Part shown: piece by piece, positions 16,527 through 25,586 of the stretch
Position numbering within the stretch: the stretch's first letter is position 1
Layout: every line of letters starts with the position of its first letter
Origin: Polyangiaceae bacterium
GTDB lineage: Bacteria > Myxococcota_A > Polyangia > Polyangiales > Polyangiaceae
Direction: 5' to 3'
NCBI GenBank assembly: GCA_013214025.1
Contig: JABSRN010000003.1
Span: 62,001-126,000, forward strand
Length of the DNA: 64,000 bases
The notes under the pieces: generated by a model
What the model was told of the DNA's origin: nothing
The model's database searches: none
Seen by the model: the letters and a program-made list of their open reading frames with translations, nothing else
Position numbers and translations under genes: made by a program

Positions 16527-17039
16527 ACCAGGGATTGGTGGCTCGTTAGGGGCGCGTCGTCAGCGGGGACCGACGAACAGACGCAACTTGAGTCTACTGC
16601 CGTTCACGGCTTAGTTCCAGGTTGTCAGCGAAGACCGCGCACTTCAGTAGGTTCTCATAGCCTCTGTGGGTGAACGGTGCTGAGCGCTGCGCGGTGTGGT
16701 GAACGGGCCGCGTATGTAGGTTCCCTTGGTTTGACGTTGTCTACCGAACAACGTTGGGGCCGCTACTGACGAGCTATCGATCGACCACTCGTCAGCCGTT
16801 GCATGGGCGAAACTAGTTAGTGAACTGACCCGTAACTGGTGGCCGGTGCGGGCGCGATTCATTGCGATCGTGGCGGGTTCTATGGCTGTGGAAAACTTGA
16901 GGGAGACGGGCTCTAGATGTTTGTTTTCGAACAGGAATGCTGTGCACACTCTGTGGGACTACGGACGTCGCATTCGGGCGTATTTTCCAGCCTTGCCCGT
17001 GGAACGACGGACAAGGCAAAGTGTCCCGAAATGAAACAT
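16527..17039. other. gene-poor intergenic region, 513 bp
   Basis: Longest stretch without a gene in the window, between two minus-strand genes. Short frames here look like random open frames without ribosome-binding sites. It contains a 7-bp hairpin ACGTTGT-N7-ACAACGT (16734-16754). I compared it by eye with tmRNA, SRP RNA, RNase P and 6S cores and saw no match. Confidence 0.45.
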
Positions 17040-18362
17040 CTAGAGGAGGCAAGGCGGCGGCGTGCCGTCCCCTTGGCTGAGTCGGTTCATGTAGCGGGCG
17101 AGGCACTCGGCGTTGCCCATGCGCTGGCGCGCCCGGCCACGAAAGTTTCGTAGTTGAAGCGGTAAGCGCAGGCGGTTCATGATGACCTCCAGGGAGCCCT
17201 GACCAGCGCCCGTCACGCTGCCAAACGCGGCTTTGAGCAGCACGGTGGTGGGTCGGTCGGTGTGCAGTGCGGCGACAAAATCTAGGCTGCTTTGGTTCCA
17301 CGCGCTGATGATGTCGTCCGGCGCGCGAAAACGAGTCCATTCATTCACTAGCTCAGCGCGGGGGAGGGCCGACCGAAAGTCGGACTCGACAAATCCCATG
17401 TGGCCCAGATGGGACTCCCTTGGCTGATGGCGAGCGGGCTGAACGAAGCGTTCGAAACATTCTCCGGTCGCGATGCGCACGGCGGCGACATAGACCAGGT
17501 CGCGGTCGGCGGGGTCGTCTTGGGGGCGAGGCGTGGGGCAGCGGGGAGCATGGTCCCGACCGCTGGTGGACTCGGCATATACGACGACGAGCCGTTCGAA
17601 ATATTCCACGAGTCCTTTGGGCAATCGACGCCAGGGAGCTGGCCGTCGGGTGCGCTCCCTGGGGGTGGTGTCGCCGCGTTCGATGTACTCGATCTGAGTG
17701 TCGATCATTGCCCGAAAGCCTTCGAGCAAGCTCTCCAAGTTCGCCGTGTCGGGCTCGATGATGCGCAGCGCGTGCACGATGGACTCGATGGTCGACACGG
17801 CGAGCTCGTTGGGCTCTCGGCGGATGCGATATTCGCTCGGAGTGCTCGGGCTCAATCTTACGCAGGGCAAGGACTGCAACCAGGCGTGGTCTCGGTACAG
17901 AGTCTTGGCGTGGTGCCAAGTCCCGTCGAGTACCACCAGGTGCCGGGGGTGGTCCTCCGGGGCGAGGCTTTCCAAACTCACAGCATTGCTGCTGGGGTAC
18001 AGAATGGCGGTGCCCGGAGCGAAACTAGGCACATGCTCTTTGTGGTGGTTCTTGTAAGGGATGTAGAGCTGACAGTTAGACAGCCCGAGTTCGGCGATTC
18101 GGGCAGTGCCCAGAGGGTGTGCACGCTCCCGAGGGTGTTGCACGATGGTGATCTCGGTCCGGTTGTCGACCGATTGCAGTGCCCCACAAATGCACACTTG
18201 GCGCGGCTTGAAGCAGCGGTAACACTCGTCCCGAGGAACAGCTGATTCTGGGCTACTGGGCGCTTCGGTCAACATGGGCCGAGCGGGGTGTAGCCGAGGA
18301 GACAGGGCCGAGTCGACAATAAAGGCCGGGTCTCGTGGTGCCCGCGGCATAGGGGGCACCAC
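17040..18362 (-). CDS. DTW-domain protein (tRNA-uridine aminocarboxypropyltransferase-like) with extra C-terminal domain
   Basis: 440 aa. Residues about 45-235 are a DTW domain: zinc-type CYRCFKPRQVCIC, the TIVQHPRERAHPLGTARIAEL segment, and the signature LDGTWHHAKTL with PSEYRIRREP after it. Characterised relatives (TapT/DTWD) install acp3U in tRNA from S-adenosylmethionine. Residues about 255-440 resemble a DnaQ-type exonuclease fold (LVVVYAESTSG, VAAVRIATGECFERFVQP, HLGHMGF, AWNQSSLDF, RARQRMGNAECLARYM), but the DEDDh residues are only partly kept. GTG at 18362 is taken as start, 3 bp after the upstream gene's stop; a start at 18275 is also possible. Confidence 0.82.
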   Translation of the reverse strand: MVPPMPRAPRDPAFIVDSALSPRLHPARPMLTEAPSSPESAVPRDECYRCFKPRQVCICGALQSVDNRTEITIVQHPRERAHPLGTARIAELGLSNCQLYIPYKNHHKEHVPSFAPGTAILYPSSNAVSLESLAPEDHPRHLVVLDGTWHHAKTLYRDHAWLQSLPCVRLSPSTPSEYRIRREPNELAVSTIESIVHALRIIEPDTANLESLLEGFRAMIDTQIEYIERGDTTPRERTRRPAPWRRLPKGLVEYFERLVVVYAESTSGRDHAPRCPTPRPQDDPADRDLVYVAAVRIATGECFERFVQPARHQPRESHLGHMGFVESDFRSALPRAELVNEWTRFRAPDDIISAWNQSSLDFVAALHTDRPTTVLLKAAFGSVTGAGQGSLEVIMNRLRLPLQLRNFRGRARQRMGNAECLARYMNRLSQGDGTPPPCLL

Positions 18363-18365
18363 GAG

Positions 18366-19958
18366 TTAGCGTCTAACGAGGAAAATGGTGGCGTTTTCCT
18401 TCTTCGGCAACCAACGAACTCCGTGCCAACCGCGCGGCACTGCGGGTTCGGTCCATTCGAATAGATGTTTGCCATCGATGGGGGAGACGTTGACACAGCC
18501 GCCGCTCTTTTTCTCCCCCCACTCGTTGTGCCAATACGCTCCGTGAAGAGCGTGAGGTCCGCTGAAATTCTGTGCCCAGGGCACGTCGGAATGCACCAAT
18601 TCGCCGGGTGCGACCATCGTTGCCGTGGCGAACTTGCCGGTGATTTTGTACTGACCGGTTGGAGTGGATGCGGTTTCGATCGCGTCCTTGCCGGGGACGG
18701 GAACTCCGCCGCGGCCTGGCGACATCAGCGTTACGAATACGGCTCGTTGCCCTTCGTAGGCAAGCAGCCAACCGCCCAGCACGCTGACGTCAATCCAGGT
18801 CTTGCGCCCACTAGGCGTCCTGCCAGTCGTATCTTCCGCGTCGCCGAGGGGCGCCCCCCATGGTGTCTTGTCCCTCAACTTGGGGACCACCGCATCTTTC
18901 TCTCGTGTGTACAGCCCGTGGTCTCGGGTCTCCAGGTAATGATGAGCGCCTGCACGGAGGGATTCCCCGGTTAGCTCCACATGGCTGAGACGGCGAAACC
19001 GCTGCTCGGTCTGTTCGAACTCGGTGTCGGATATGCGTTTGTATTTTGCATGGTCCTGACCACGGAAGAACGCCAGCGGCATCTTGGCGTCGCGCGGGAG
19101 CTGGAGTCCGGCGAAGGTGACCTTCGGGTATGCGGTCAAACGATCCTTGGGGATCCACGCGTAGTCGGCTGTCAGAAGAAAGGGGCGACCTTCGTGTTCG
19201 ACTTCTGCCGACCAGGCCACGGTGGAGCGAGCTCGCATCCGCTGTCGCTCCATCCGGAGGGTGCGGGGTAGCTTAGGGAGCAGTACCGGACCCTGGGGAC
19301 GCACGGCCAGCTCGGCCGCTTTCGTGCTGTCGACGGGGGGGCCACCGTCCGCCAAAGCGGCGGCTCGGCTCAAGTGCGATTCGAGATCCCACTCCCGGCG
19401 CCGTTGCAACTTTTGGCTTGGGAGCTCTTGGTATCGCTGGGCCTCGTTGGATTTGGCGTAGTGATGGGGCCAAGCAGTATCGAGCTTCGGCGCGTAGGGC
19501 ATGAGACCGAGGCGCACGGGATCGTCCGGATCGATCGTAGCGCGTTTGCCCATCGCGCAGACGAAGCCCCGGGGTTTGACCGCGTACCACTTCTGACATC
19601 CTGGTCCGGCTTTCGGTTCTTCATCGACGAGTTTGGCAGAGCCTCCGACCCACAGAAAACCGAGCCACTGGGAATTCGAATCCCTGCGTTCGCGCACCCA
19701 GACGTTGCGGGTAAGTGCGTACACTCGTGGCATGAGCGCTATCGAAGGAGCCGCTTCGGCTTCGGCATCCGCCTCGGTCGCTGAGGCGTCGGCACTCGGA
19801 GTGGGCGCGTCGGCCTGCGTCGCTCGCTGGCCGCTGGGCGTGCTGGCCGACGCCGGGACAGCTTCGGATGAGTTGCAGCGGGTCAGCGCCGTCGCGATCA
19901 CAGCCAGCCACGGCCAAGCGGTTGCCCCGACGCGAGAGAACAAGGAAGCGAAATTCAT
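18366..19958 (-). CDS. L,D-transpeptidase (YkuD family), envelope protein
   Basis: 530 aa. A membrane or secretion signal (1-28) is followed by an Ala/Ser/Asp-rich spacer. The C-terminal 130 residues hold the YkuD catalytic domain with HGAYWHNEWG and SGGCVNVSP; the Cys is the nucleophile, the His is in HG. It would cross-link or modify peptidoglycan in the periplasm. The central 270 residues (90-360) have no clear match; SH3-like segments are possible. Cys28 lies in TRCNSS, a poor lipobox, so lipidation is doubtful. Upstream of and almost touching the DTW gene. Confidence 0.88.
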   Translation of the reverse strand: MNFASLFSRVGATAWPWLAVIATALTRCNSSEAVPASASTPSGQRATQADAPTPSADASATEADAEAEAAPSIALMPRVYALTRNVWVRERRDSNSQWLGFLWVGGSAKLVDEEPKAGPGCQKWYAVKPRGFVCAMGKRATIDPDDPVRLGLMPYAPKLDTAWPHHYAKSNEAQRYQELPSQKLQRRREWDLESHLSRAAALADGGPPVDSTKAAELAVRPQGPVLLPKLPRTLRMERQRMRARSTVAWSAEVEHEGRPFLLTADYAWIPKDRLTAYPKVTFAGLQLPRDAKMPLAFFRGQDHAKYKRISDTEFEQTEQRFRRLSHVELTGESLRAGAHHYLETRDHGLYTREKDAVVPKLRDKTPWGAPLGDAEDTTGRTPSGRKTWIDVSVLGGWLLAYEGQRAVFVTLMSPGRGGVPVPGKDAIETASTPTGQYKITGKFATATMVAPGELVHSDVPWAQNFSGPHALHGAYWHNEWGEKKSGGCVNVSPIDGKHLFEWTEPAVPRGWHGVRWLPKKENATIFLVRR

Positions 19959-19980
19959 GGGGCGAAAGCCTGGCGGATAG

Positions 19981-20000
19981 CTAGCGCACGCTAGCGCACG
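19981..20000. repeat. 10-bp direct repeat in the LDT-mutH divergent promoter region
   Basis: CTAGCGCACG twice in tandem, directly ahead of the L,D-transpeptidase start. Possible operator or chance duplication. Confidence 0.4.
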
Positions 20001-20097
20001 GTTTGAAGGAACACGACATTTCCCCTAGAAAGCCGTGTGATTTGGGCAATACGGACACCGCCCCACTACCCGGCAGCAGCTCCCCTATGATGGGGCC

Positions 20098-20787
20098 ATG
20101 CCCGTAGCTCCGCCGATCTCCGAGGATGAGTTGATGAGCCGAGCTCGTGCCGTTTCGGGACAGCGACTGGGCGATTTGGGCGCCGCTCACGGCGTGTCCG
20201 TTCCACCTGATTTGCGTCGAGCCAAGGGCTGGGTCGGCAACTTGATGGAACGGTTGTTGGGCGCTACGGCGACGAGTCGTTCGGTGCCGGATTTCGAAAA
20301 AATTGGAGTTGAGCTAAAAACCTTGCCGGTGAGCTCACGGGGAGTTCCGCTGGAGTCGACCTTCGTCTGCACGATTCCGCTGGGCGAAGTGGGCGACGTG
20401 GAATGGGAGGAGTCCCGAGTGTTCCGCAAGATCCGACGGGTCTTGTGGATGCCTGTACAAGGGGAACGCCAGATCCCGGTAGGGGAACGTATGGTGGGGG
20501 CACCGCTATTGTGGAGCCCGAGTGACGCTCAATGTGCGCAGTTGCGTTTCGACTGGGAAGAGCTAGCGGGGGTGATCGGTCGCGGGGATGTCGAGTCGAT
20601 TACTGGGCATCTAGGCGTGGTGTTGCAAGTGCGTCCCAAAGCCGCCAACGCTGCGTCTCGACGCCGGGGCGTGGACCAAGACGGAGCGAATTTTGCGACC
20701 TTGCCCCGGGGCTTCTACCTACGAAGCAGTTTCACCCGGGGGATTCTTGCGGATAATTTTTCGCTGCCGGAAGTCCGGCGGCCCTGA
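20098..20787 (+). CDS. mutH: DNA mismatch repair endonuclease MutH
   Basis: 229 aa, the same length as E. coli MutH, and collinear with it through the whole protein. Seen: KGWVGNLMERLLGA, FEKIGVELKTLPV, PLESTFVC, VPVQGER-like MPVQGERQIPVGER, GAPLLWSPSD, RFDWEEL, RPKAANA, TLPRGFYLRSSFT. The metal-binding catalytic residues are intact: Glu51, Asp65, Glu72 and Lys74 (the DxnExK nuclease motif). In gammaproteobacteria MutH nicks the unmethylated strand at GATC, guided by MutL. MutS, MutL and Dam are not in this window. No close operon partner. Confidence 0.96.
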   Translation: MPVAPPISEDELMSRARAVSGQRLGDLGAAHGVSVPPDLRRAKGWVGNLMERLLGATATSRSVPDFEKIGVELKTLPVSSRGVPLESTFVCTIPLGEVGDVEWEESRVFRKIRRVLWMPVQGERQIPVGERMVGAPLLWSPSDAQCAQLRFDWEELAGVIGRGDVESITGHLGVVLQVRPKAANAASRRRGVDQDGANFATLPRGFYLRSSFTRGILADNFSLPEVRRP

Positions 20788-20809
20788 GCCGCTCCAGGTG
20801 CGGTGAAGA

Positions 20810-21538
20810 TCAGTTTGGCGGCAACCCGAGGTGAAGGTGGTCGTGGTGGTCCGCGTTGTGATCAGGAGTGATCAATTCTTTGAACATCCCTAGGTTTCGC
20901 AGGCGACAGCTGGCTTGGTTCAGTAGGGGGGCATCGGTGTCGCAGCCGTCGCCTAGCTCTTTTTCGAAGTGCTTTTTTACCGTGTAGCGCGCGTTCGCAG
21001 TGCTCACGCCATGTACATCGATGGCGAGGCCTCGGGCATGTAAGCTGGGCCGGCCGCTGCGGGTGGTGCGGTACACGTAGGCGCCGGAGTAGCGGACCGT
21101 ATGCACACCCAGGGCTTTGAAGCGGGCGGACGCGTAATACAGAGCGACCGCCAGCCGGCAATCGCAGCTCATCGGATTTTCCGTGCCGTTGGCATAACGC
21201 ACCCCTCGGATCGGGCCTGTTACGCTGATCGGAGTCTCCATTCCACGGGTGGGCGGCAGAGCCTCGTAAGGCACGCCGTAGCTAGCGAGCCAGTCCAAGC
21301 AGGGCTGCCCGCCGCCCAAATCAGAGCCGAAGGGATGGTGACGGGTCCAAGGAACCGGCACGGCATCACTTCGCGGGACGACCATCTGGCTGCGGCGAGG
21401 CGGCGGAGGCGCTGAGTCCGAATTCCACGCGGAGTAGCTGGCATAACCGTAGCCCTGGGGCCAGGCCGGCGCCGGTTCTCGGGCACAGCCAATCAAACTG
21501 AAAAGAGCGAGCAGCAGAACGGCGCGGGTCATTGGCAA
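20810..21538 (-). CDS. extensin-like lipoprotein, probable D-Ala-D-Ala-type peptidase
   Basis: 242 aa. Lipoprotein signal ending LIGC (Cys18). Residues about 75-242 match the extensin-like C-terminal family: [38 protein letters not shown] and a C-terminal HHDHLHLGL. The HxxxxxxD and HxH residues mirror the zinc site of M15 (VanY/MepA-like) peptidases. Role in peptidoglycan trimming is inferred. Converges on mutH, and is divergent from the glutathione reductase gene. Confidence 0.88.
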   Translation of the reverse strand: MPMTRAVLLLALFSLIGCAREPAPAWPQGYGYASYSAWNSDSAPPPPRRSQMVVPRSDAVPVPWTRHHPFGSDLGGGQPCLDWLASYGVPYEALPPTRGMETPISVTGPIRGVRYANGTENPMSCDCRLAVALYYASARFKALGVHTVRYSGAYVYRTTRSGRPSLHARGLAIDVHGVSTANARYTVKKHFEKELGDGCDTDAPLLNQASCRLRNLGMFKELITPDHNADHHDHLHLGLPPN

Positions 21539-21652
21539 ATGTTGGCATTATTGGGCCCAATCACCCAAGAAAGCCGGGGTCGCGAGAGGGTCGGCAGGCC
21601 GGTGATACTTCTCGGGTGGGGATCTCGTAGTCTGCCCCGAGGACGGAGTCGA

Positions 21653-23011
21653 ATGACCGAGAAAGAGACAACCTGGGACTATTTGGTGATTGGCGGGGGC
21701 AGCGGCGGCATCGCTTCGGCGCGGCGGGCAGCGAAACACGGGGCCAAGGTCGCGCTAGTCGAGGCGGCCCGTCTAGGAGGTACCTGCGTCAACGTCGGTT
21801 GTGTGCCGAAGAAGGTGATGGTGAACGCAGCGACCCTGCGTGAGTCACTGATTGATGCTGGCGGCTACGGCATGCGCCTAGGGCCCGTGGGGTTCGATTG
21901 GTCCGAGCTCAAGCGTGGGCGCGATAGCTATGTGGCTCGGCTCAACGGCATCTACGCGCGAAATCTGAGGTCCAGTGGCATCACCCAGATATCGGGTTTT
22001 GCTCGTTTCGTAGGGCCGCGGACCATTGAGGTGGGCGGCGAGCGATTGACGGGTGAACACATATTGATTGCAACCGGGGGCAGACCGCATCTGCCGGATG
22101 TTCCTGGGGCGGACTTGGGGATCAACTCGGATGGTTTTTTTGAGCTAGAGAGAATGCCGTCACGGGTGGCTGTGATCGGTGCTGGTTACATCGGTGTTGA
22201 AATCGCTGGGGTATTGAACGCACTGGGGTCAGACGTGACCATGATGGTGCGGGGCGACGCCCTTCTTCGAGGCTTTGATGAAGCCATGCAGTCGAGCTTG
22301 CTAGAGCAGATGCGCGCGGACGGCGTGACGATTCGGTTTGGTCATGCGACGACCGGTATCACCGCGGCATCTTCCGGCGAGCGCTCCATCAGCGTGAAGG
22401 ACAAACCTAGCTGTGGCCCCTTCGACTGCGTGCTCTGGGCGACCGGCAGGCGCCCACTAGTGGACGGCCTCGATCTCGGACAGGCGGGCATCGAACAGCA
22501 CAAACACGGGAGCATTGTCACTGATGAGTGGCAGCAGACATCCGCGGAAAAGATTTACGCGGTCGGCGATGTGACAGGCCGAGTTGAGTTAACCCCCGTT
22601 GCCATCGCCGCCGGACGCCGATTAGCGGACAGAGTGTTCGACGGGCAGAGCTCAGCCAAATTGGATTACGAGAATGTACCGACGGTAGTTTTCAGTCATC
22701 CGCTGATTGGCACCGTCGGCATGACGGAGGCCGGGGCGCGAGCGAAGTTTGGCGATGCCGTCCGCGTCTACAATTCGCGATTTACGAATATGTATTATGC
22801 TTTGACCGAACGTCGGCCCAAGACCGTTATGAAGTTGGTGGTGACGGGCGACGACGAGCGAGTTGTCGGTATTCATGTGGCGGGCCTGGGGGCGGATGAG
22901 ATGATCCAAGGATTTGCTGTGGCTCTGCGCATGGGCGCGACCAAGGCCGATCTAGATCGCACTGTGGCGATACACCCGACCGCAGCCGAAGAGCTAGTGA
23001 CACTGAGCTGA
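21653..23011 (+). CDS. gor: glutathione-disulfide reductase
   Basis: 452-aa FAD disulfide reductase. FAD-binding GGGSGG at 14-19, redox-active pair Cys45/Cys50 ([13 protein letters not shown]), NAD(P)H-binding [11 protein letters not shown], and C-terminal His441/Glu446 (HPTAAEEL) from the partner subunit. Arginine after the second beta strand ([12 protein letters not shown]) favours NADPH. Reduces glutathione disulfide in the cytosol. ATG at 21653 matches the family start; longer upstream frames do not. Glutathione use here fits the monothiol glutaredoxin fusion elsewhere in the window. Confidence 0.93.
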   Translation: MTEKETTWDYLVIGGGSGGIASARRAAKHGAKVALVEAARLGGTCVNVGCVPKKVMVNAATLRESLIDAGGYGMRLGPVGFDWSELKRGRDSYVARLNGIYARNLRSSGITQISGFARFVGPRTIEVGGERLTGEHILIATGGRPHLPDVPGADLGINSDGFFELERMPSRVAVIGAGYIGVEIAGVLNALGSDVTMMVRGDALLRGFDEAMQSSLLEQMRADGVTIRFGHATTGITAASSGERSISVKDKPSCGPFDCVLWATGRRPLVDGLDLGQAGIEQHKHGSIVTDEWQQTSAEKIYAVGDVTGRVELTPVAIAAGRRLADRVFDGQSSAKLDYENVPTVVFSHPLIGTVGMTEAGARAKFGDAVRVYNSRFTNMYYALTERRPKTVMKLVVTGDDERVVGIHVAGLGADEMIQGFAVALRMGATKADLDRTVAIHPTAAEELVTLS

Positions 23012-23162
23012 GCTGGTGGCACTGAGCCGAGTTGGCGCAGCGGAGTTTCCTGTACTGTCGGCAAGCTGGGACGTGCGACCGTTCGCCGGGTTGACTTTTC
23101 GTCTAGCTAGCTAGCTGGCCGCTCCGGCGTGGCGGGTGCGTGAGTGTTAGACTGCCAGGAGC

Positions 23163-23876
23163 ATGACAAACAGGACAGCGTTCTTCAGCTGGAGAGCTCG
23201 CCAAAACCCGGTTTCGGTGTCGGTCCGGCGAAGCCGCCGTCGGTCGTGCTGGATCTCGGTTATGGCCGCTGGGCTTGTATTGCAGGTGGCGGGGCCGTTG
23301 CCGGTCGAGGCCCTACGGTCGAGCCAGCCTGACTCGGAATACGCGGGTGTCTGGCTCGAACGATGGGAGGCCAAGCCGGTTGCAGCACCGAGCGCCGCTC
23401 CCGGGATATTCGAACGCAAGCTGCTGCGCACTCATTCGGACACTCTGACCTCCTTGGCCCAGGAGGCCGGCGGAAAGCGGCTGCTCGTAGTCGTCGCCAA
23501 GGGCAATTACTGTCCTGTTTGCTTGAGTCAAATACTGCGTCTGGAACGACACTCGGCGCGGCTAGCCCAATTGGGGGCCCGGCTTGTGGGGCTCACGGTG
23601 GACTCACCCGCTAGTAACCAAAAGGCGCGAAAGAAACACGGCGTTACGAGCGGCTTGCTCAGCGATGCTTCCACGCGCGTAGTGCGTGCGCTCGGCTTGT
23701 GGTCGCCCGAGGTGCAGCACCCGACTCCGGCCATTGTGCTGTTCGATGAATGCGGGAGCGAGGCGGGTCGTTGGATGGGGCGTTATCCAGGTCATCGCCC
23801 CGATGCGGCGGTATGGGAAAAGCTGGAGACGCTATCCAAGAACCCGCCCCGTTGCTCGGCGTCGCCGAATACCTAG
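23163..23876 (+). CDS. exported peroxiredoxin/redoxin-like protein
   Basis: 237 aa. Arg-rich start then a hydrophobic stretch (about 31-50, ISVMAAGLVLQVAGPLPVEA) that acts as signal peptide or anchor. Residues about 85-220 form an AhpC/TSA-like thioredoxin fold with KGNYCPVCLSQI (Cys117/Cys120), followed by VGLTVDSPASNQ and the cis-Pro-like HPTPAIVLFD. Probably a periplasmic thiol-disulfide or peroxide-reducing protein. No clear operon partners. Confidence 0.72.
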   Translation: MTNRTAFFSWRARQNPVSVSVRRSRRRSCWISVMAAGLVLQVAGPLPVEALRSSQPDSEYAGVWLERWEAKPVAAPSAAPGIFERKLLRTHSDTLTSLAQEAGGKRLLVVVAKGNYCPVCLSQILRLERHSARLAQLGARLVGLTVDSPASNQKARKKHGVTSGLLSDASTRVVRALGLWSPEVQHPTPAIVLFDECGSEAGRWMGRYPGHRPDAAVWEKLETLSKNPPRCSASPNT

Positions 23877-23924
23877 ACGAGCATGGTTGAGCTAGCGCGC
23901 TCGGGCAGTGCTCACGGCAGAATT

Positions 23925-23969
23925 AAGCCCGCCGGACAGACGCCGAGAGGGTGACGTCGGGATGGGCTT
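23925..23969. terminator. bidirectional terminator candidate between convergent genes
   Basis: AAGCCC (23925-23930) pairs with GGGCTT (23964-23969). Plus strand continues TTGTT; minus strand continues AATT. The stem is short and the loop large. Confidence 0.3.
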
Positions 23970-23971
23970 TG

Positions 23972-24394
23972 TTAGCTGGACAGTTCGCTGACAAGATCCG
24001 CGGCCGTTGCGCCGTCGATATCCAAGGCATCAGCGGTTTCCATGATCAGTTCTCGCTCACTGGTTCGGATGATGCCGTCTGCGGCGGTCATCTTGATAGC
24101 GAGTGTCAGAGCTAGCTTTCGCGTGCCCTGATCGGGCAGGCGGCTCTTCACGGACGCCAGGCGGCTCTCTCGTCCGAACTCCTCCAGAGCGGCGGCGGCC
24201 TTTTTGATCATCTCGTCGATGACGGATTCGCTGAGCAGCTTGGCCGTCATGGTCATTACGTTCACTCGAAATTCGTCCCGTTCGCGCGGGCTGAAGTCGC
24301 CATCCGACGCTGCGGCGAGAAACATCATCTCGATCAAAGCTTCGATCTGGACTTCGTCGAGATCCGCAACAAACGCAGGATAGGTGTCGGGCAT
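23972..24394 (-). CDS. TerB-like (tellurite resistance B family) helical protein
   Basis: 140-aa all-helical protein with two acidic segments: MMFLAAASDGDFSPRERDEF near residues 23-43 and KMTAADGIIRTSERELI near 101-118. These are the duplicated DG-x-x-(S/T)-x-x-E metal-binding motif of the TerB/DjlA-N family. Function of isolated TerB proteins is unclear, though metal binding or envelope stress is proposed. Sits after TruD on the same strand with 60 bp between. Confidence 0.78.
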   Translation of the reverse strand: MPDTYPAFVADLDEVQIEALIEMMFLAAASDGDFSPRERDEFRVNVMTMTAKLLSESVIDEMIKKAAAALEEFGRESRLASVKSRLPDQGTRKLALTLAIKMTAADGIIRTSERELIMETADALDIDGATAADLVSELSS

Positions 24395-24454
24395 GCGCTG
24401 AAGTATAGCCTCGCGCGGTCAAGAAGAGCTAGTGCGTAGGGAGCCGTTCCGCAC

Positions 24455-25585
24455 TCAGTCGGAATCAGCCGTAGTTAAGCTGCTCTCGGCCTGTTTTTTC
24501 GCGGGCTCGCCTTCTGGGGGTGGTGGGGGGAAGGCTCGAGCTTCCAGCAATCCAGCTCCAGTAAACTGTCGTAACACTTCTGTGGCGTAGCTCCCCGAGG
24601 GCAGCGCAAATCTCACGATCAGCTCTCGAGCCCCGTCTGGGCTCAGTTGCAGACTCTCAGGAAAGAGTCGTAGATCCCTCCGGGTGCCTTGGGCGAGCTT
24701 ACCGAGGGCGGCGAAGTCGTCGATGCTCAGCTCGAGCTCTTGGAGGATTCGCGCTTCTAATTCACCGGCGACACCTGTGGCGGCCTTCATCTTCGGGCCC
24801 GGCATAGGGCCCAGCAGGTGGATTTGTCCAGCGTCCAGACGCGGCTGCTCGGCGCTCAGATCTTCCACGACAAAGCTGGAGCGTGTCTCCGAGAGTCGGA
24901 CGACTTCGCCTTGGATCAACACTGCCGGATCCAAAGCGTAACGGGCAGTTAGGTATCGGTTAAAAATCTCCGATTGCAGCACGCTGGGGTACAGCTTGCG
25001 TTTGTGGCGCGGCGTGCGTTTGTGGGCCCGGGGGTTGCCTATCCAATAGTGAGCATCCCGCAGGTTTCGACCCTCTCGCCCGAAGCGTTGTCCGCTGTAG
25101 TAGTTGGGCAGGCCTTGTTGCTGGAGTCGCTCGGCCATCGCGGTGGCCGCCGGCAAGTAGTCCTCAGGTAGCTCGACCAATCGAATTTCAAATCGATTGC
25201 CCACTAGGTGCCCGGTACGCAGCTTGTTGCCGTGACGGCTGTGCTCCAACAGCTCGATGTCCGAGGGTAGTTCCCAGCTAGCGGGTTCCGGCGAGTTCAG
25301 TACCGGGACGGATAGCCACTGGCTGGTGATGGCATGTTTGTCTTTCATGCCGGCACTGCCGATATCTCGGTCGGAGGCTCCGGTGATATCCCGGAGCTTG
25401 CCGATCAGCTGTTGGGTAGTGAGCCCCCGCTTTCGCAGGCGCACATACCAGTGGTCACCCTCGCCTGAAGCCGGGTAGAGCGGCACCTCGTCGACTCGAA
25501 AATCTTCGAGTTTCGAGCCGATACGCCCGCCGACGACAGATAAATCCCCGTGGGCGAACGGCGGTTCGTGAGGGGTTAGCTGCAC
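24455..25585 (-). CDS. truD: tRNA pseudouridine(13) synthase TruD
   Basis: 376 aa, slightly longer than E. coli TruD. Catalytic motif GMKDKHAITSQW with nucleophile Asp82. FxVxExxxY-type N-terminus (LEDFRVDEVPLYPASGEGDHWYVRLRKRGLTT), NYYSGQRFGREGRN, and C-terminal FALPSGSYATEVLRQF all conform. Converts U13 of tRNA-Glu (and others) to pseudouridine. It starts with GTG one base after the stop of the upstream VWA lipoprotein gene, so the two are probably cotranscribed. The last 25 residues are Pro/Glu/Ala-rich and family-unlike. Confidence 0.95.
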   Translation of the reverse strand: MQLTPHEPPFAHGDLSVVGGRIGSKLEDFRVDEVPLYPASGEGDHWYVRLRKRGLTTQQLIGKLRDITGASDRDIGSAGMKDKHAITSQWLSVPVLNSPEPASWELPSDIELLEHSRHGNKLRTGHLVGNRFEIRLVELPEDYLPAATAMAERLQQQGLPNYYSGQRFGREGRNLRDAHYWIGNPRAHKRTPRHKRKLYPSVLQSEIFNRYLTARYALDPAVLIQGEVVRLSETRSSFVVEDLSAEQPRLDAGQIHLLGPMPGPKMKAATGVAGELEARILQELELSIDDFAALGKLAQGTRRDLRLFPESLQLSPDGARELIVRFALPSGSYATEVLRQFTGAGLLEARAFPPPPPEGEPAKKQAESSLTTADSD

Positions 25586-25586
25586 G

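Noticed and set aside
17400-18245. Antisense frame across the DTW gene
   Set aside because: No homology or start signals; complementary to coding sequence with conserved motifs.
23103-23116. CTAG tetranucleotide run upstream of the redoxin gene
   Set aside because: Only about three units; too short to claim a functional repeat.
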